Positions 1-10,229 of a stretch of 11,069 nt of DNA are shown in pieces. Positions within the stretch are counted from its first letter, which is position 1, and each line of letters opens with the position of its first letter. The position numbers and the translations under genes were made by a program. Origin of the DNA: Nitrosomonas sp. Lineage in GTDB: Bacteria > Pseudomonadota > Gammaproteobacteria > Burkholderiales > Nitrosomonadaceae. The stretch lies in assembly GCA_029881855.1 (NCBI GenBank), contig JAOULU010000028.1, positions 1-11,069 of the forward strand, read 5' to 3'. The notes beneath the pieces were generated by a model. It was not told the DNA's origin and made no database searches. It saw only the letters and a program-made list of their open reading frames with translations.

Positions 1-53
1 ATCAAACGGCGCTTTTAAATCCATTTCTGATCTAATTCAGATATTTGGTTATT

Positions 54-1172
54 CTAAAGTAATACCAGATTATTCCTATGAATCAATTCAGCTTCGTCGA
101 CATAACCCAAAATCCCTTCAATTTCATTGCTGGCTTGCTTGAGAATTTTTTGTGTTTCAACAGCACTATAATTAATCAATCCACGCGCTATTTCTCGCCC
201 CTTAACATCTAAACAAGAAACAGCCTCACCACGCTCAAAATCTCCACTCACAGCAATCACCCCAATAGGCAACAAACTCTTTCCCGCTGCTGCTAATGCA
301 TTAACAGCACCGTTGTCCAATGTTACTGAACCGCGCACTTGCAAATAATCAGCAAGCCACTGTTTTCTGGCCGCCAATATGGGCATATTGGCCAACAATT
401 GTGTGCCGATTGACTCACCTTGGGCCAGACGAATCAATACATTTTCTTCATGCCCTGATGCAATAATGGTATGGGCGCCACTGCGCGATGCACGTTTTGC
501 CGCAATAACCTTGCTTTGCATACCACCACTACCAATAGCACTTCCTACACCACCGGCCATTTCTTCTAGCTCTGGATCACCCGCACTAACCTCACTTAAT
601 AATTTTGCGTGCTGATTTTTTCGAGGGTCACTGGTAAATAATCCTGCCTGGTCTGTCAATATAATCAATACATCAGCCTCAATCAGATTGGTAACTAATG
701 CAGCTAATGTATCATTATCACCGAAATGAATTTCATCAAATGCTACCGTGTCATTCTCATTAATCACTGGAATAATGTTCAATTTCAATAATGTTGTGAG
801 TGTAGAACGTGCATTTAAATAACGTTTTCGATTAGACAAATCCTCATGTGTTAACAACACTTGTGCAGTTTGCAATGCATGATGACAAAAACTGGAAGCA
901 TACGCCTGTGCTAGTCCCATCTGCCCAACCGCTGCCGCAGCCTGTAATTCATATAAGGCGGTTGGCCGGATATCCCAGTTAAGACGTTGCATACCTTCAG
1001 CAATGGCACCAGAAGACACTAACACGACTTCCTTGCCCATTTGTTTGAGTGTAGCAATCTGTGCAGCCCAACATGCCAACGCAGTATGATCTAACCCAGT
1101 ACCTTGGTTAGTCACAAGACTACTGCCTACTTTTACTACGATACGTTGCGCTTGTTTTAATAAGGATTGCAT
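54..1172 (-). CDS. proB: Glutamate 5-kinase with C-terminal PUA domain
   Basis: Cytoplasmic enzyme that phosphorylates L-glutamate with ATP to glutamyl 5-phosphate, the first and feedback-controlled step of proline synthesis. The 372-residue protein has the full two-domain family architecture. The amino-acid kinase domain covers about residues 8-255, with VKVGSSL (13-19), VSSGAIAEG (52-60), NENDTV (138-143), FGDNDTLAA (150-158), LTDQAGL (172-178) and a glycine-rich [15 protein letters not shown] segment (207-221). A PUA domain follows at about 277-360. The ATG at 1172 places the first kinase motif at the usual distance from the N-terminus. It lies 18 bases after the obg stop and has no clear Shine-Dalgarno, so it is probably co-transcribed with obg and partly dependent on it for translation. 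The stop is TAG at 54-56. I see no terminator between 1 and 53. Confidence 0.97.
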   Translation of the reverse strand: MQSLLKQAQRIVVKVGSSLVTNQGTGLDHTALACWAAQIATLKQMGKEVVLVSSGAIAEGMQRLNWDIRPTALYELQAAAAVGQMGLAQAYASSFCHHALQTAQVLLTHEDLSNRKRYLNARSTLTTLLKLNIIPVINENDTVAFDEIHFGDNDTLAALVTNLIEADVLIILTDQAGLFTSDPRKNQHAKLLSEVSAGDPELEEMAGGVGSAIGSGGMQSKVIAAKRASRSGAHTIIASGHEENVLIRLAQGESIGTQLLANMPILAARKQWLADYLQVRGSVTLDNGAVNALAAAGKSLLPIGVIAVSGDFERGEAVSCLDVKGREIARGLINYSAVETQKILKQASNEIEGILGYVDEAELIHRNNLVLL

Positions 1173-1190
1173 AGTTTATTTTGCAATGGA

Positions 1191-2243
<1,053 letters not shown>

Positions 2244-2268
2244 CTAAATAAACCTGTTGCACACAAAA

Positions 2269-2297
2269 TTTATGCCAAAAGTCTTGTCGCTTTACAA
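2269..2297 (-). promoter_or_regulatory. Candidate promoter for obg-proB
   Basis: Reading leftward, TTGTAA (2297-2292, 4 of 6 to the -35 consensus) is followed after 17 bases by CATAAA (2274-2269, 4 of 6 to the -10). Transcription would start near 2262, about 30 bases before the obg ATG. It sits directly after the rpmA terminator, which makes a promoter here necessary if termination is efficient. The match is moderate and made by eye. Confidence 0.4.
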
Positions 2298-2299
2298 AT

Positions 2300-2333
2300 A
2301 AAAAAGCCCTATCAACTCAGACAGGGCTTTTTT
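2300..2333 (-). terminator. Intrinsic terminator after rplU-rpmA
   Basis: The arms at 2300-2310 and 2323-2333 form an 11-bp perfect stem (AAAAAAGCCCT / AGGGCTTTTTT) with a 12-base loop. The GC core is GCCCT/AGGGC, flanked by A and T runs. Leftward it gives a stem followed by U6 about 70 bases after the rpmA stop. Its sequence symmetry would also let it act rightward, but no rightward gene precedes it. It separates the ribosomal-protein unit from obg. Confidence 0.9.
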
Positions 2334-2404
2334 ATTAAATGCCGCATAAATTTTAAATGCTAAGCATTAACACTTAGGTATCAAATCCATTAAGCTATTT
2401 AACC

Positions 2405-2662
2405 TTAAACTGGTGTGATATTTGCAGTCTTACGTTTGAATGCACCCTTAATACTAAAACTTACCTTGCCAGTGATTTTTGCAAATAAAGTATGGTCTTT
2501 ACCCATACCGACATTCTCACCAGGATGAAACTTTGTTCCCCTCTGTCTAACAATAATCGACCCAGCTGGAATTAATTCTCCACCATAGCGCTTGATACCT
2601 AATCGTTTTGATTGTGAGTCTCGCCCATTTCTAGAACTACCACCTGCTTTTTTATGTGCCAT
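2405..2662 (-). CDS. rpmA: 50S ribosomal protein L27
   Basis: Large-subunit protein whose N-terminus reaches the peptidyl-transferase centre and contacts tRNA. The 85-residue length is normal. The N-terminus [20 protein letters not shown] and the central signature [15 protein letters not shown] are diagnostic of L27. There is no N-terminal extension of the type that is cleaved off in Firmicutes, so the mature end follows methionine removal. The start is the ATG at 2662, with a strong AAGGAG 7 bases upstream that overlaps the rplU stop codon; the two genes are 11 bases apart and form one operon. The intrinsic terminator at 2300-2333 closes the unit. Confidence 0.98.
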   Translation of the reverse strand: MAHKKAGGSSRNGRDSQSKRLGIKRYGGELIPAGSIIVRQRGTKFHPGENVGMGKDHTLFAKITGKVSFSIKGAFKRKTANITPV

Positions 2663-2673
2663 TTATGTACTCC

Positions 2674-2985
2674 TTATGCTGAAATACCAGTAATCTGAAT
2701 CTCAGTGTAATTCTGTCGATGTCCTTGGTGTTTTTGGTAATGCTTACGACGACGCATCTTAAAAATGCGGATTTTGTCATGTCGGCCTTGTCCCAACACA
2801 GTAGCACTCACAGTAGCACCATCAATAATGGGTGTTCCCATAGAAACTTTATCGCCATCGGCCACCATTAATACCTGATCTATTATAAGTTCACTACCAT
2901 TCTCAGCATCAAGTTGCTCGACTTTTAGCTTCTCACCAATCTCGATACGATATTGCTTACCGCCAGTTTTTATGACCGCATACAT
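2674..2985 (-). CDS. rplU: 50S ribosomal protein L21
   Basis: Large-subunit protein that binds 23S rRNA and is usually encoded next to L27, as here. From the ATG at 2985 the product has 103 residues, the normal length. It begins [15 protein letters not shown], the conserved L21 N-terminus, and carries the basic C-terminal signature [19 protein letters not shown] longer open frame begins at a GTG at 3006 and adds MKFGVKN. I rejected it because a Shine-Dalgarno, GGAG (2994-2997), sits 8 bases before the ATG, inside that extension, and the family starts at MYAV. The gene is first in the rplU-rpmA unit, with a consensus-like promoter about 40 bases upstream. Confidence 0.98.
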   Translation of the reverse strand: MYAVIKTGGKQYRIEIGEKLKVEQLDAENGSELIIDQVLMVADGDKVSMGTPIIDGATVSATVLGQGRHDKIRIFKMRRRKHYQKHQGHRQNYTEIQITGISA

Positions 2986-2993
2986 ATTTTTGA

Positions 2994-2997
2994 CTCC
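2994..2997 (-). promoter_or_regulatory. Ribosome binding site that sets the rplU start
   Basis: GGAG on the minus strand lies 8 bases upstream of the ATG at 2985. It falls within the in-frame GTG extension to 3006, and so supports the shorter start. Confidence 0.8.
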
Positions 2998-3023
2998 AAA
3001 CTTCACTTTTTACAGAACAGGCG

Positions 3024-3052
3024 ATTATACATAAATAGGCATCTTCTGTGGA
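3024..3052 (-). promoter_or_regulatory. Promoter of rplU-rpmA
   Basis: A perfect TATAAT (3029-3024) is preceded by a 17-base spacer and TCCACA (3052-3047, 4 of 6 to the -35). Predicted transcription start is near 3017, giving a leader of about 30 bases. That is too short for a structured L21-type autoregulatory leader. It diverges from the ispB promoter. Confidence 0.6.
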
Positions 3053-3082
3053 GGAAAATTCAATTGAATTTATCTTTTATGC

Positions 3083-3112
3083 TTGACACTTTGACCCAGT
3101 CATTCTTAACAT
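3083..3112 (+). promoter_or_regulatory. Promoter of ispB
   Basis: A perfect TTGACA (3083-3088) is followed by an 18-base spacer and TAACAT (3107-3112, 4 of 6). A start near 3119 would leave about 17 bases of leader, which includes AAGGT (3125-3129) as the ribosome binding site for the GTG at 3136. Its -35 box is about 30 bases from the -35 box of the divergent rplU promoter, so the two could compete for polymerase. Confidence 0.5.
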
Positions 3113-3135
3113 AGCGTTTTCTTCAAGGTAACGTT

Positions 3136-4104
3136 GTGTCAATCGAACATATTAGAAGCTTCATAGCAAAAGACATGGACATCGTAGATGATGTCATTCG
3201 GAACAAATTACATTCTCATGTAGCACTTATCCGTCAAGTAAGCGAATACATTATCAATAGTGGTGGCAAACGCCTGCGGCCTGCTCTGGTAATTTTATCG
3301 GCTGGCGCATTTGGCTATTCTGGCAAACATCAATATAGTTTAGCGGCTGTTGTCGAATTTATTCATACAGCAACACTACTCCATGATGATGTTGTCGATG
3401 AATCTGAATTACGTCGTAATAAAGAAACTGCCAATGCCTTATTTGGCAATGCCGCTAGCGTATTAGTCGGTGATTTTCTCTACTCACGCGCTTTTCAAAT
3501 GATGGTGGGTGTTGACAACATGAGGATTATGCAAGTGCTAGCAGATGCAACAAATACCATTGCAGAAGGTGAAGTTTTGCAACTGCTTAATTGCCGTGAC
3601 CCAAATGTAGAGGAAGATAACTATCTACGCGTCATTCGTTTTAAAACAGCCAAGCTATTCGAGGCCGCAAGTCGTTTAGGCGCCATTCTAGGCAATGCCA
3701 CACCCAATGAAGAAAAGGCACTTTCTGTTTATGGCATGCATCTCGGCACAGCATTCCAGCTAATAGATGACATGCTGGATTATTCTGGAGATAACCTGGA
3801 CACAGGAAAAAATTTGGGCGACGACCTTGCTGAAGGGAAACCCACCCTACCATTAATCTACGCCATGAGAGCAGGCACACCAGAACAGGCGAGCGTTATC
3901 CGCAATGCCATTGAAAAGGGTGGAGCAGATGGTTTTCAGCCAGTCCTAGATGTCATCCAACAAACCGAAGCATTGGCTTATGCAAAGCAATGCGCACAAG
4001 CTGAAGTTGATGTAGCAGTCGCGGCAATCGCGCCATTACCAGAATCAGAATACAAGACATGCTTATTGCAGTTGGCCTCTTTCTCAGTTACCCGCAACCA
4101 TTAG
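3136..4104 (+). CDS. ispB: Long-chain (octaprenyl-type) polyprenyl diphosphate synthase
   Basis: Trans-isoprenyl diphosphate synthase that extends farnesyl diphosphate with isopentenyl diphosphate to make the side chain of ubiquinone. The 322-residue protein has GGKRLRP (43-49), the first aspartate-rich motif DDVVD (84-88) in the context FIHTATLLHDDVVDES, GEVLQL (145-150), and the second motif DDMLD (211-215) followed by GKNLGDDLAEGKPTLPL. The residue five before the first motif is a small Ala, as expected for long-chain enzymes, but exact chain length cannot be read from the sequence. The start is a GTG at 3136 with AAGGT upstream; alignment with E. coli IspB from memory puts the N-termini level. 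It is divergent from rplU, a classic proteobacterial arrangement. Confidence 0.96.
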   Translation: MSIEHIRSFIAKDMDIVDDVIRNKLHSHVALIRQVSEYIINSGGKRLRPALVILSAGAFGYSGKHQYSLAAVVEFIHTATLLHDDVVDESELRRNKETANALFGNAASVLVGDFLYSRAFQMMVGVDNMRIMQVLADATNTIAEGEVLQLLNCRDPNVEEDNYLRVIRFKTAKLFEAASRLGAILGNATPNEEKALSVYGMHLGTAFQLIDDMLDYSGDNLDTGKNLGDDLAEGKPTLPLIYAMRAGTPEQASVIRNAIEKGGADGFQPVLDVIQQTEALAYAKQCAQAEVDVAVAAIAPLPESEYKTCLLQLASFSVTRNH

Positions 4105-4128
4105 TCAATCATATTGATCACGCACTTT

Positions 4129-4167
4129 TGTGTTGAAGGTGTGTCATACGTAATCATCTTTAACACA
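4129..4167 (+). terminator. Long hairpin downstream of ispB, possible 3'-end element
   Basis: Arms 4129-4141 and 4155-4167 form a 13-bp stem with no mismatches if two G-U pairs (4135-4161 and 4139-4157) are allowed, around a 13-base loop. The G-U pairs work only in the rightward (ispB) transcript; leftward they become A-C mismatches. It begins 25 bases after the ispB stop. No U-tract follows, so it is not a canonical intrinsic terminator. It could instead protect the 3' end or mark the end after Rho-dependent termination. Confidence 0.45.
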
Positions 4168-4226
4168 TGACCATGGCGTTCATTCAGCATGAGAAACAAC
4201 ACAATCTTGCATTAATACCAAATAGC

Positions 4227-4703
4227 TCAAGTCTTTTTGTTTACAACGACATGTTCCTTCTGTGCACTTAAGGTACCTTGCTCGATAATGGCAAGCGTTA
4301 ACCTTGAAATTGCAACACGCTTGCCGGTTTCTTCTTCTGTTATATCCGTCTGCCAGACTTGAGTTCGACGTCCAGTATGCAAAGGAGAACATGTACCGAT
4401 CACACTACCTTTTGTAACTGCACGGATGTGATTAATATTAAGCTCAAGACCAACAGCTCGATATTTTTCAGGATCAATAGTCATCCACCCGGCAACACTA
4501 CCTAGTGTCTCAGAGAGCACACAGCTCGCACCACCATGCATAATTCCAAAAGGCTGAGTTGTGCGTTTATCAACGGGCATACGTGCTTTAATGAAATTTG
4601 GTCCTAATTCAGAAAAATGAATGCCAATATGCTCCCCCATGTTGGCATTACGCAAACCTTCTAGATAATCAATCGTGTAATCTTTAAACCAAATGTTGCT
4701 CAT
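4227..4703 (-). CDS. Hotdog-fold acyl-CoA thioesterase, YdiI/MenI-like (PaaI superfamily)
   Basis: Predicted cytoplasmic thioesterase of 158 residues. It resembles E. coli YdiI/YbdB along its length: MPVDKRTTQPFGIMHGGAS (42-60) with HGG at 56-58, followed by SETLGSVAGW, where Glu65 matches the catalytic glutamate. Further matches are VGLELNINH, PLHTGRRTQVWQ and SRLTLAI. YdiI hydrolyses dihydroxynaphthoyl-CoA for menaquinone and YbdB proofreads siderophore synthesis, but no such pathway is visible here, so the substrate is unknown. The C-terminus runs about 20 residues longer than YdiI. The ATG at 4703 is preferred over a TTG at 4712 because AAGGAA (4715-4720) would be only 2 bases from the TTG. 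It lies 52 bases after gatB on the same strand and converges on ispB. Confidence 0.88.
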   Translation of the reverse strand: MSNIWFKDYTIDYLEGLRNANMGEHIGIHFSELGPNFIKARMPVDKRTTQPFGIMHGGASCVLSETLGSVAGWMTIDPEKYRAVGLELNINHIRAVTKGSVIGTCSPLHTGRRTQVWQTDITEEETGKRVAISRLTLAIIEQGTLSAQKEHVVVNKKT

Positions 4704-4755
4704 GGTAACCAAAATTCCTTTTTTCTCTTTACAATATTTTCAACAAAAACCTGAG

Positions 4756-6195
4756 CTACCCATCTAACTTGTTCTTTAAAATGGCATTGACCTGCACAGG
4801 GTTGGCCTTTCCTTTAGCCGCCTTCATCACTTGACCAACTAGAGAATTGAATGCTTTTTGCTTACCCCCCCGATAGTCGGCAACTTGTTGTGCATTAGCG
4901 AACAGCACTTCATCGACCAGTGTTTCGATAGCGCCATCATCTGAAATTTGCTTTAAACCTTTGGCCTTAATTATCGCATCTACATTTCGATCAAGCTCCC
5001 CATTCCACATACACTCAAAAACAGTTTTAGCTGCTTTTCCAGAAATGGTTTCATCGCTGATACGTAATAATAATGCTGCTAACAACGTCGGTGTAATCGG
5101 ACACGCTGTAATGTCAATAGCCTCTTTATTCAATCGTCCACTAATCTCGCCCATTATCCAATTAGCACACAACTTAGCTTGATCGGGCAATAGTGTTAGG
5201 ACATTTTCGAAATAATCTGCAATTTCACGTGTGCTTGTTAAAACAGCTGCGTCATAGACAGATAACCCGAAATCATTAACATAGCGCAAACGCCGGGTTT
5301 CTGGTAACTCAGGCAATGTGTTTTTTAATTGAGCAATCCAACTATCAGCAATCTCCAATGGCAACAAATCTGGGTCCGGAAAATAACGATAATCATTGGC
5401 ATCTTCCTTACTACGCATGGCGCGTGTTTCATCTTTATTAGCATCATAAAGTCGGGTTTCTTGTCGAATAGAGCCACCATCTTCGAGTATTTCAATTTGT
5501 CGCCTGGCTTCAAATTCTATGGCTTTCTCAAGAAAACGAAATGAGTTTAGGTTCTTTATCTCGCAGCGCGTCCCCAAAGTATCTGATCCTTTTGGACGCA
5601 CAGATACATTCGCGTCACAACGGAATGAACCTTCTTGCATATTGCCATCACAAATTCCAATCCAGCGCACTAATGAATGCAATGTCTTCGCATAAGTAAC
5701 GGCTTCAGCACTGCTGCGCATATCTGGCTCACTCACAATCTCAAGTAAAGGCGTGCCAGCCCTATTCAGATCAATCCCACTCATACCATGAAAATCCTCA
5801 TGCAATGATTTTCCCGCATCTTCCTCAAGATGAGCACGTGTTAACCGTATGTTTTTTTCGGTCTCACCGAGTTGTATTTTAATACCACCACCTTCTACAA
5901 CTGGTAACTCATACTGACTAATTTGATAGCCCTTTGGTAAATCAGGATAAAAATAATTTTTCCTGGCAAAGATAGAGGGCGAATTAATTTTTGCGCCGAC
6001 CGCAAGACCCAGTTTCACTGCCCGTTCTACAGCACCATAATTTAATACCGGCAAGACGCCTGGTAGTGCCAGATCAACAACATTGGCCTGGGTGTTGGGT
6101 AGAGCACCATATGCAGTTGATGAACCAGAAAAAATTTTTGATTGGGTTGAAAGCTGCACATGCGTTTCAATACCGATAACTATTTCCCACTGCAT
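4756..6195 (-). CDS. gatB: Asp/Glu-tRNA amidotransferase subunit B
   Basis: Kinase and tRNA-binding subunit of GatCAB. It activates the side-chain carboxylate of Glu-tRNA(Gln) or Asp-tRNA(Asn) with ATP, before amidation with ammonia supplied by GatA. The 479-residue length is usual. The cradle domain shows IGIETHVQL near the N-terminus, HLEEDAGKS (122-130), [18 protein letters not shown] (141-158), [17 protein letters not shown] (184-200), EIKNLNSF (212-219) and [16 protein letters not shown] (262-277). The helical and YqeY-like tRNA-binding tail runs from about 330 to the end. The ATG at 6195 has TGGA about 9 bases upstream and follows the gatA stop by 30 bases. All three subunits are present, so a full complex is predicted. 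Confidence 0.98.
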   Translation of the reverse strand: MQWEIVIGIETHVQLSTQSKIFSGSSTAYGALPNTQANVVDLALPGVLPVLNYGAVERAVKLGLAVGAKINSPSIFARKNYFYPDLPKGYQISQYELPVVEGGGIKIQLGETEKNIRLTRAHLEEDAGKSLHEDFHGMSGIDLNRAGTPLLEIVSEPDMRSSAEAVTYAKTLHSLVRWIGICDGNMQEGSFRCDANVSVRPKGSDTLGTRCEIKNLNSFRFLEKAIEFEARRQIEILEDGGSIRQETRLYDANKDETRAMRSKEDANDYRYFPDPDLLPLEIADSWIAQLKNTLPELPETRRLRYVNDFGLSVYDAAVLTSTREIADYFENVLTLLPDQAKLCANWIMGEISGRLNKEAIDITACPITPTLLAALLLRISDETISGKAAKTVFECMWNGELDRNVDAIIKAKGLKQISDDGAIETLVDEVLFANAQQVADYRGGKQKAFNSLVGQVMKAAKGKANPVQVNAILKNKLDG

Positions 6196-6225
6196 AATTA
6201 ATTGTCCAAAAAATTCATTTAATAG

Positions 6226-7686
6226 TTAAATTTCTATTTGATGGGGTATTTTCCGATGCCAGTCTGTGGCCAATTGATATTGATGCGCCACATTCAACAT
6301 ATGCGCTTCTGTAAAATAGTTCCCAATAATATGTAAACCGACAGGTCTGTTTTTATCACCAAAACCTACTGGAATTGACATGCCCGGCAACCCAGCTAAA
6401 CTGGCTGCACTGGTATAAATATCTGACAAATACATTTGGATGGGATCATTACTCTTCTCACCAATATCAAACGCTACGGTAGGTGAGGTGGGTCCCATGA
6501 TGATGTCACAGTGTTTAAAGGCATCAACAAAATCTTGCGCAATCAGGCGACGCACTTTTTGCGCCTTAATATAATAAGCATCATAATAACCATGTGATAA
6601 AACATAAGTACCGATCAAAATACGTCGTTTAACTTCTGCGCCAAAACCTTCTGCACGACTTTTACGATACATTTCAGACAAATCACCATATGATTGAGCA
6701 CGATGACCATAACGAACACCGTCAAAACGAGATAAATTACTTGATGCCTCAGCAGGCGCTAACACATAATAAACGGGAATTGATAGTTGCGAATTAGGTA
6801 AGGATACTTCGATCGTTTCAGCACCAAGCTTACGATACTCATCCAAGGCTGCTTCAACCGCACACTCTACATCTTTGCTCATACCCTTAGCAAAATACTC
6901 CTTAGGCAAGCCAATACGCAAACCGGACAATGGTTGCTCCAGATCACGTGCGTAATCTTCTGTTTCGCGCTGCAGGCTGGTTGAGTCACGCGCATCAAAA
7001 CCTGTCATGACATTTAACATTAATGCCAAGTCTTCAGCTGACTTAGCCATCGGGCCACCCTGATCTAGACTTGATGCAAATGCAATCATGCCATAGCGAG
7101 AAACCAGGCCATAGGTTGGTTTAATACCAGAGATACCACATAAAGCGGCCGGCTGTCGGATGGAACCGCCAGTGTCCGTACCTGTTGCAGCAGGCGCTAA
7201 TCTCGCTGCAACGGCGCTTGCCGACCCTCCAGAACTACCACCCGGTACCGCAGAAACATCCCACGGATTTTTTACCGGACCATAAAAAGAAGTTTCATTG
7301 CTCGAACCCATGGCAAATTCGTCCATATTGGTCTTGCCAAGATTCACCGCACCAACATGATTAAACCTTTCTATGACACCGGCATCATAAGGCGACACAA
7401 AGTTTGACAACATCTTTGAGCCACAAGTTGTTAACCAACCTTTAGTACAAAAAATATCTTTTTGGGCTATAGGAATACCCGTCAATTGGCTGCCTTGACC
7501 TGATGCAATCATTTGGTCAGCTATTTGCGCTTGAGCAAGGCTCAATGCTTCGTTAACCGTAATAAAAGCATTATATTCAGCGTTGTAAGTTTTTATACGT
7601 TGGAGAAATTCACTTGTTAGCTCAGTACTGGAAATTTTTTTCTCAGCAAGTAGAACTGAAAGCTGTTTAAGACTGGCATCAAACAT
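6226..7686 (-). CDS. gatA: Asp/Glu-tRNA amidotransferase subunit A
   Basis: Amidase-signature glutaminase subunit of GatCAB that releases ammonia from glutamine for transfer to the tRNA-bound substrate. The 486-residue protein carries the complete Ser-cisSer-Lys triad: Lys76 in IAQKDIF, Ser151 in PGGSSGGSA and Ser175 in [10 protein letters not shown]. The spacing (75 and 24) equals that of characterised GatA enzymes as I recall them. Other family segments are [16 protein letters not shown] (118-133) and [15 protein letters not shown]. The ATG at 7686 has no obvious Shine-Dalgarno. The gap back to gatC is 113 bases, rather long for this operon, and holds the start of an opposing small ORF. Confidence 0.98.
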   Translation of the reverse strand: MFDASLKQLSVLLAEKKISSTELTSEFLQRIKTYNAEYNAFITVNEALSLAQAQIADQMIASGQGSQLTGIPIAQKDIFCTKGWLTTCGSKMLSNFVSPYDAGVIERFNHVGAVNLGKTNMDEFAMGSSNETSFYGPVKNPWDVSAVPGGSSGGSASAVAARLAPAATGTDTGGSIRQPAALCGISGIKPTYGLVSRYGMIAFASSLDQGGPMAKSAEDLALMLNVMTGFDARDSTSLQRETEDYARDLEQPLSGLRIGLPKEYFAKGMSKDVECAVEAALDEYRKLGAETIEVSLPNSQLSIPVYYVLAPAEASSNLSRFDGVRYGHRAQSYGDLSEMYRKSRAEGFGAEVKRRILIGTYVLSHGYYDAYYIKAQKVRRLIAQDFVDAFKHCDIIMGPTSPTVAFDIGEKSNDPIQMYLSDIYTSAASLAGLPGMSIPVGFGDKNRPVGLHIIGNYFTEAHMLNVAHQYQLATDWHRKIPHQIEI

Positions 7687-7712
7687 GATATTTACTAATT
7701 GAGGAATATAGA

Positions 7713-7865
7713 ATGATACGTATAATAACGGATCTGTTTTGTTATTTTATTCGGGTGATTTTCTTTGCAGCGTACTTATTTATGAGCAACCTGATTAATT
7801 TATTCTATAACCTTGGGCACCAAATAAATCCCGGCCTCTACTTGTGGTGCTATAGATTGATATAA
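7713..7865 (+). CDS. Candidate 50-residue hydrophobic small protein, opposite strand to gatCA
   Basis: I do not recognise this ORF and it may be chance. ATG at 7713, TAA at 7863-7865. A well-placed GAGGA (7701-7705) lies 7 bases upstream, better than the sites of gatA or gatC. The start reads [20 protein letters not shown]; about residues 8-34 are strongly hydrophobic and aromatic and could form one membrane helix, and a short tail ends WCYRLI. It opens in the gatC-gatA gap and overlaps the last 66 bases of gatC antisense. No convincing rightward promoter was found. AT-rich gaps readily give hydrophobic ORFs by chance, so coding is unproven. Confidence 0.25.
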   Translation: MIRIITDLFCYFIRVIFFAAYLFMSNLINLFYNLGHQINPGLYLWCYRLI

Positions 7866-8087
7866 ATCTCGTTGATCTGATTCTGTTACCCTATCTTCAC
7901 GTAGCCGCTGCACAACATTTTGTGCGTGAGACATTGGTTCAACAGCAGAAGTATCAACTGCTTGCATAGTTTCGATAAGAGTAAAAATTTCAGTCAACTG
8001 GGTCAATGTGGCTTGTGCCTCGTCCTCATTGACATCAATATATGCTAGATTGGAGACACATTTCACATCATCAACAGATAAAGTCAT
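7800..8087 (-). CDS. gatC: Asp/Glu-tRNA amidotransferase subunit C
   Basis: Small subunit that wraps around the GatA-GatB interface and stabilises the complex. From the ATG at 8087 the product has 95 residues, the normal size. It starts [18 protein letters not shown], with the family pattern of an N-terminal helix, then [19 protein letters not shown] and a C-terminal segment ([16 protein letters not shown]) typical of GatC. The open frame continues upstream in frame to 8189, adding 34 residues rich in Lys, Arg and Tyr that are unlike GatC; I take this as untranslated. The site before the start is weak: CTGG about 7 bases away, and AAGGT about 13. It is first in the gatC-gatA-gatB-thioesterase run and divergent from mreB. 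Confidence 0.95.
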   Translation of the reverse strand: MTLSVDDVKCVSNLAYIDVNEDEAQATLTQLTEIFTLIETMQAVDTSAVEPMSHAQNVVQRLREDRVTESDQRDLYQSIAPQVEAGIYLVPKVIE

Positions 8088-9269
<1,182 letters not shown>

Positions 9270-9338
9270 TTGAGTTATCAGAAAACCATTTCTCTTGCAT
9301 ACAAGAAATAAAAGCGAACCTTTGAAATACTGGATGTA

Positions 9339-10229
9339 ATGGAGACAACACCTCAGTTTTTCAGGCACGGTCCCGGACCTCTTGCACGGTTGTTATTTTT
9401 CGCGTTGCTATCATGCATGCTTATGGCAGAAGATACACGCTTCAAATACTTTCCTGAGTTACGTCCGGCTATCGCGGTTATTATTTATCCTTTACAAAGG
9501 CTGTCCCATCTCCCTGCACAAATGCATGACCAGATGAAACTATTTTTTGCTAGTTTCCACCCGTCACAAGAAAACGATCTACTAAGACAACGATACTTAG
9601 CAGATCGCGAACAACTGTTACGATTGCACGCACTAGAAGCTGAGAACAAACAACTACGAAATTTACTTGGCGCAGTAAAACAAATAGAAACAAAAACTGC
9701 AGCCAAAGCCGTTATGGCTGAAATTTTATATACCCCGCGTGATCCATTTAGTCATAAAAGCACTTTAAATAAAGGTCAACAGCATAATATACAAGCCGGC
9801 CAAATAGTTGTCGATGACAAAGGTGTCATTGGGCAGATTACACGGGTTTACCCATGGGTGTCTGAGGTCACGCTAATTACTGACAAGGATCATTCGATAC
9901 CGATACAAGTTATACGAAATAGCCTACGTTCCGTTATTTCTGGCTCAGGAAAAAACAATGAACTTGAATTACGCTACTTAGCCATCAATACAGACATCCA
10001 GGAAAATGATTTATTGGTAACCTCAGGAGTTGGGGGCGTTTATCCTCCCGGCATTCCTGTAGCAACAGTATTAAGTATTGATCGCAATCCAGAAGCCATG
10101 TTCGCACATATTATTAGCACACCAATAGCCGGTGTTGATAGAAATCGGCAGGTACTGATACTATCCTTATTATCACCATTACCCAATAACCCTGCAGAGA
10201 CTTCTGAAATTGAACCAAAGAATAATTGA
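9339..10229 (+). CDS. mreC: Rod-shape-determining protein MreC
   Basis: Inner-membrane protein whose periplasmic part binds and activates PBP2 and links it to MreB and MreD. The 296-residue protein has a short cytoplasmic N-terminus, one membrane helix at about 15-30 (LARLLFFALLSCMLMA), a coiled-coil at about 76-115 (ADREQLLRLHALEAENKQLR) and the double beta-barrel domain from about 120 to 280. The latter includes VVDDKGVIGQITRVYPW and VTSGVGGVYPPGIPVATV, typical of MreC. The N-terminal FFRHGPGPLARLLFF resembles betaproteobacterial proteins. The C-terminal tail (NNPAETSEIEPKNN) is short and polar. The ATG at 9339 has only a weak GGA upstream. It lies 69 bases after mreB, and its stop TGA shares a base with the mreD ATG. 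Confidence 0.97.
   Translation: METTPQFFRHGPGPLARLLFFALLSCMLMAEDTRFKYFPELRPAIAVIIYPLQRLSHLPAQMHDQMKLFFASFHPSQENDLLRQRYLADREQLLRLHALEAENKQLRNLLGAVKQIETKTAAKAVMAEILYTPRDPFSHKSTLNKGQQHNIQAGQIVVDDKGVIGQITRVYPWVSEVTLITDKDHSIPIQVIRNSLRSVISGSGKNNELELRYLAINTDIQENDLLVTSGVGGVYPPGIPVATVLSIDRNPEAMFAHIISTPIAGVDRNRQVLILSLLSPLPNNPAETSEIEPKNN

Noticed and set aside
1..24. Possible start of another minus-strand gene (ATG at 24, reading MDLKAPFD to the edge)
   Set aside because: Only 8 codons are visible and there is no Shine-Dalgarno, so nothing can be supported.
2300..2333. Reading the terminator stem as a mobile-element inverted repeat
   Set aside because: The stem-loop-T-run form and its position after rpmA fit a terminator, and there is no transposase or target duplication nearby.
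2986..3006. Seven-residue N-terminal extension of L21 from a GTG at 3006
   Set aside because: The GGAG at 2994-2997 and the conserved MYAV start both indicate the ATG at 2985.
4105..4226. tRNA or small RNA gene in the ispB-thioesterase gap
   Set aside because: No cloverleaf arms, T-loop consensus or CCA end are visible. Only the hairpin at 4129-4167 stands out.
4180..4392. 70-codon frame with a Cys-rich end on the minus strand
   Set aside because: It is another frame of the thioesterase gene's 3' half. The cysteines come from reading that gene out of frame.
7724..7746. AATAAC...GTTATT inverted repeat in the gatC-gatA gap as a terminator
   Set aside because: The stem is only 6 bp and all but one pair are A-T, with no clear U-tract in either direction, so it is too weak to terminate transcription.
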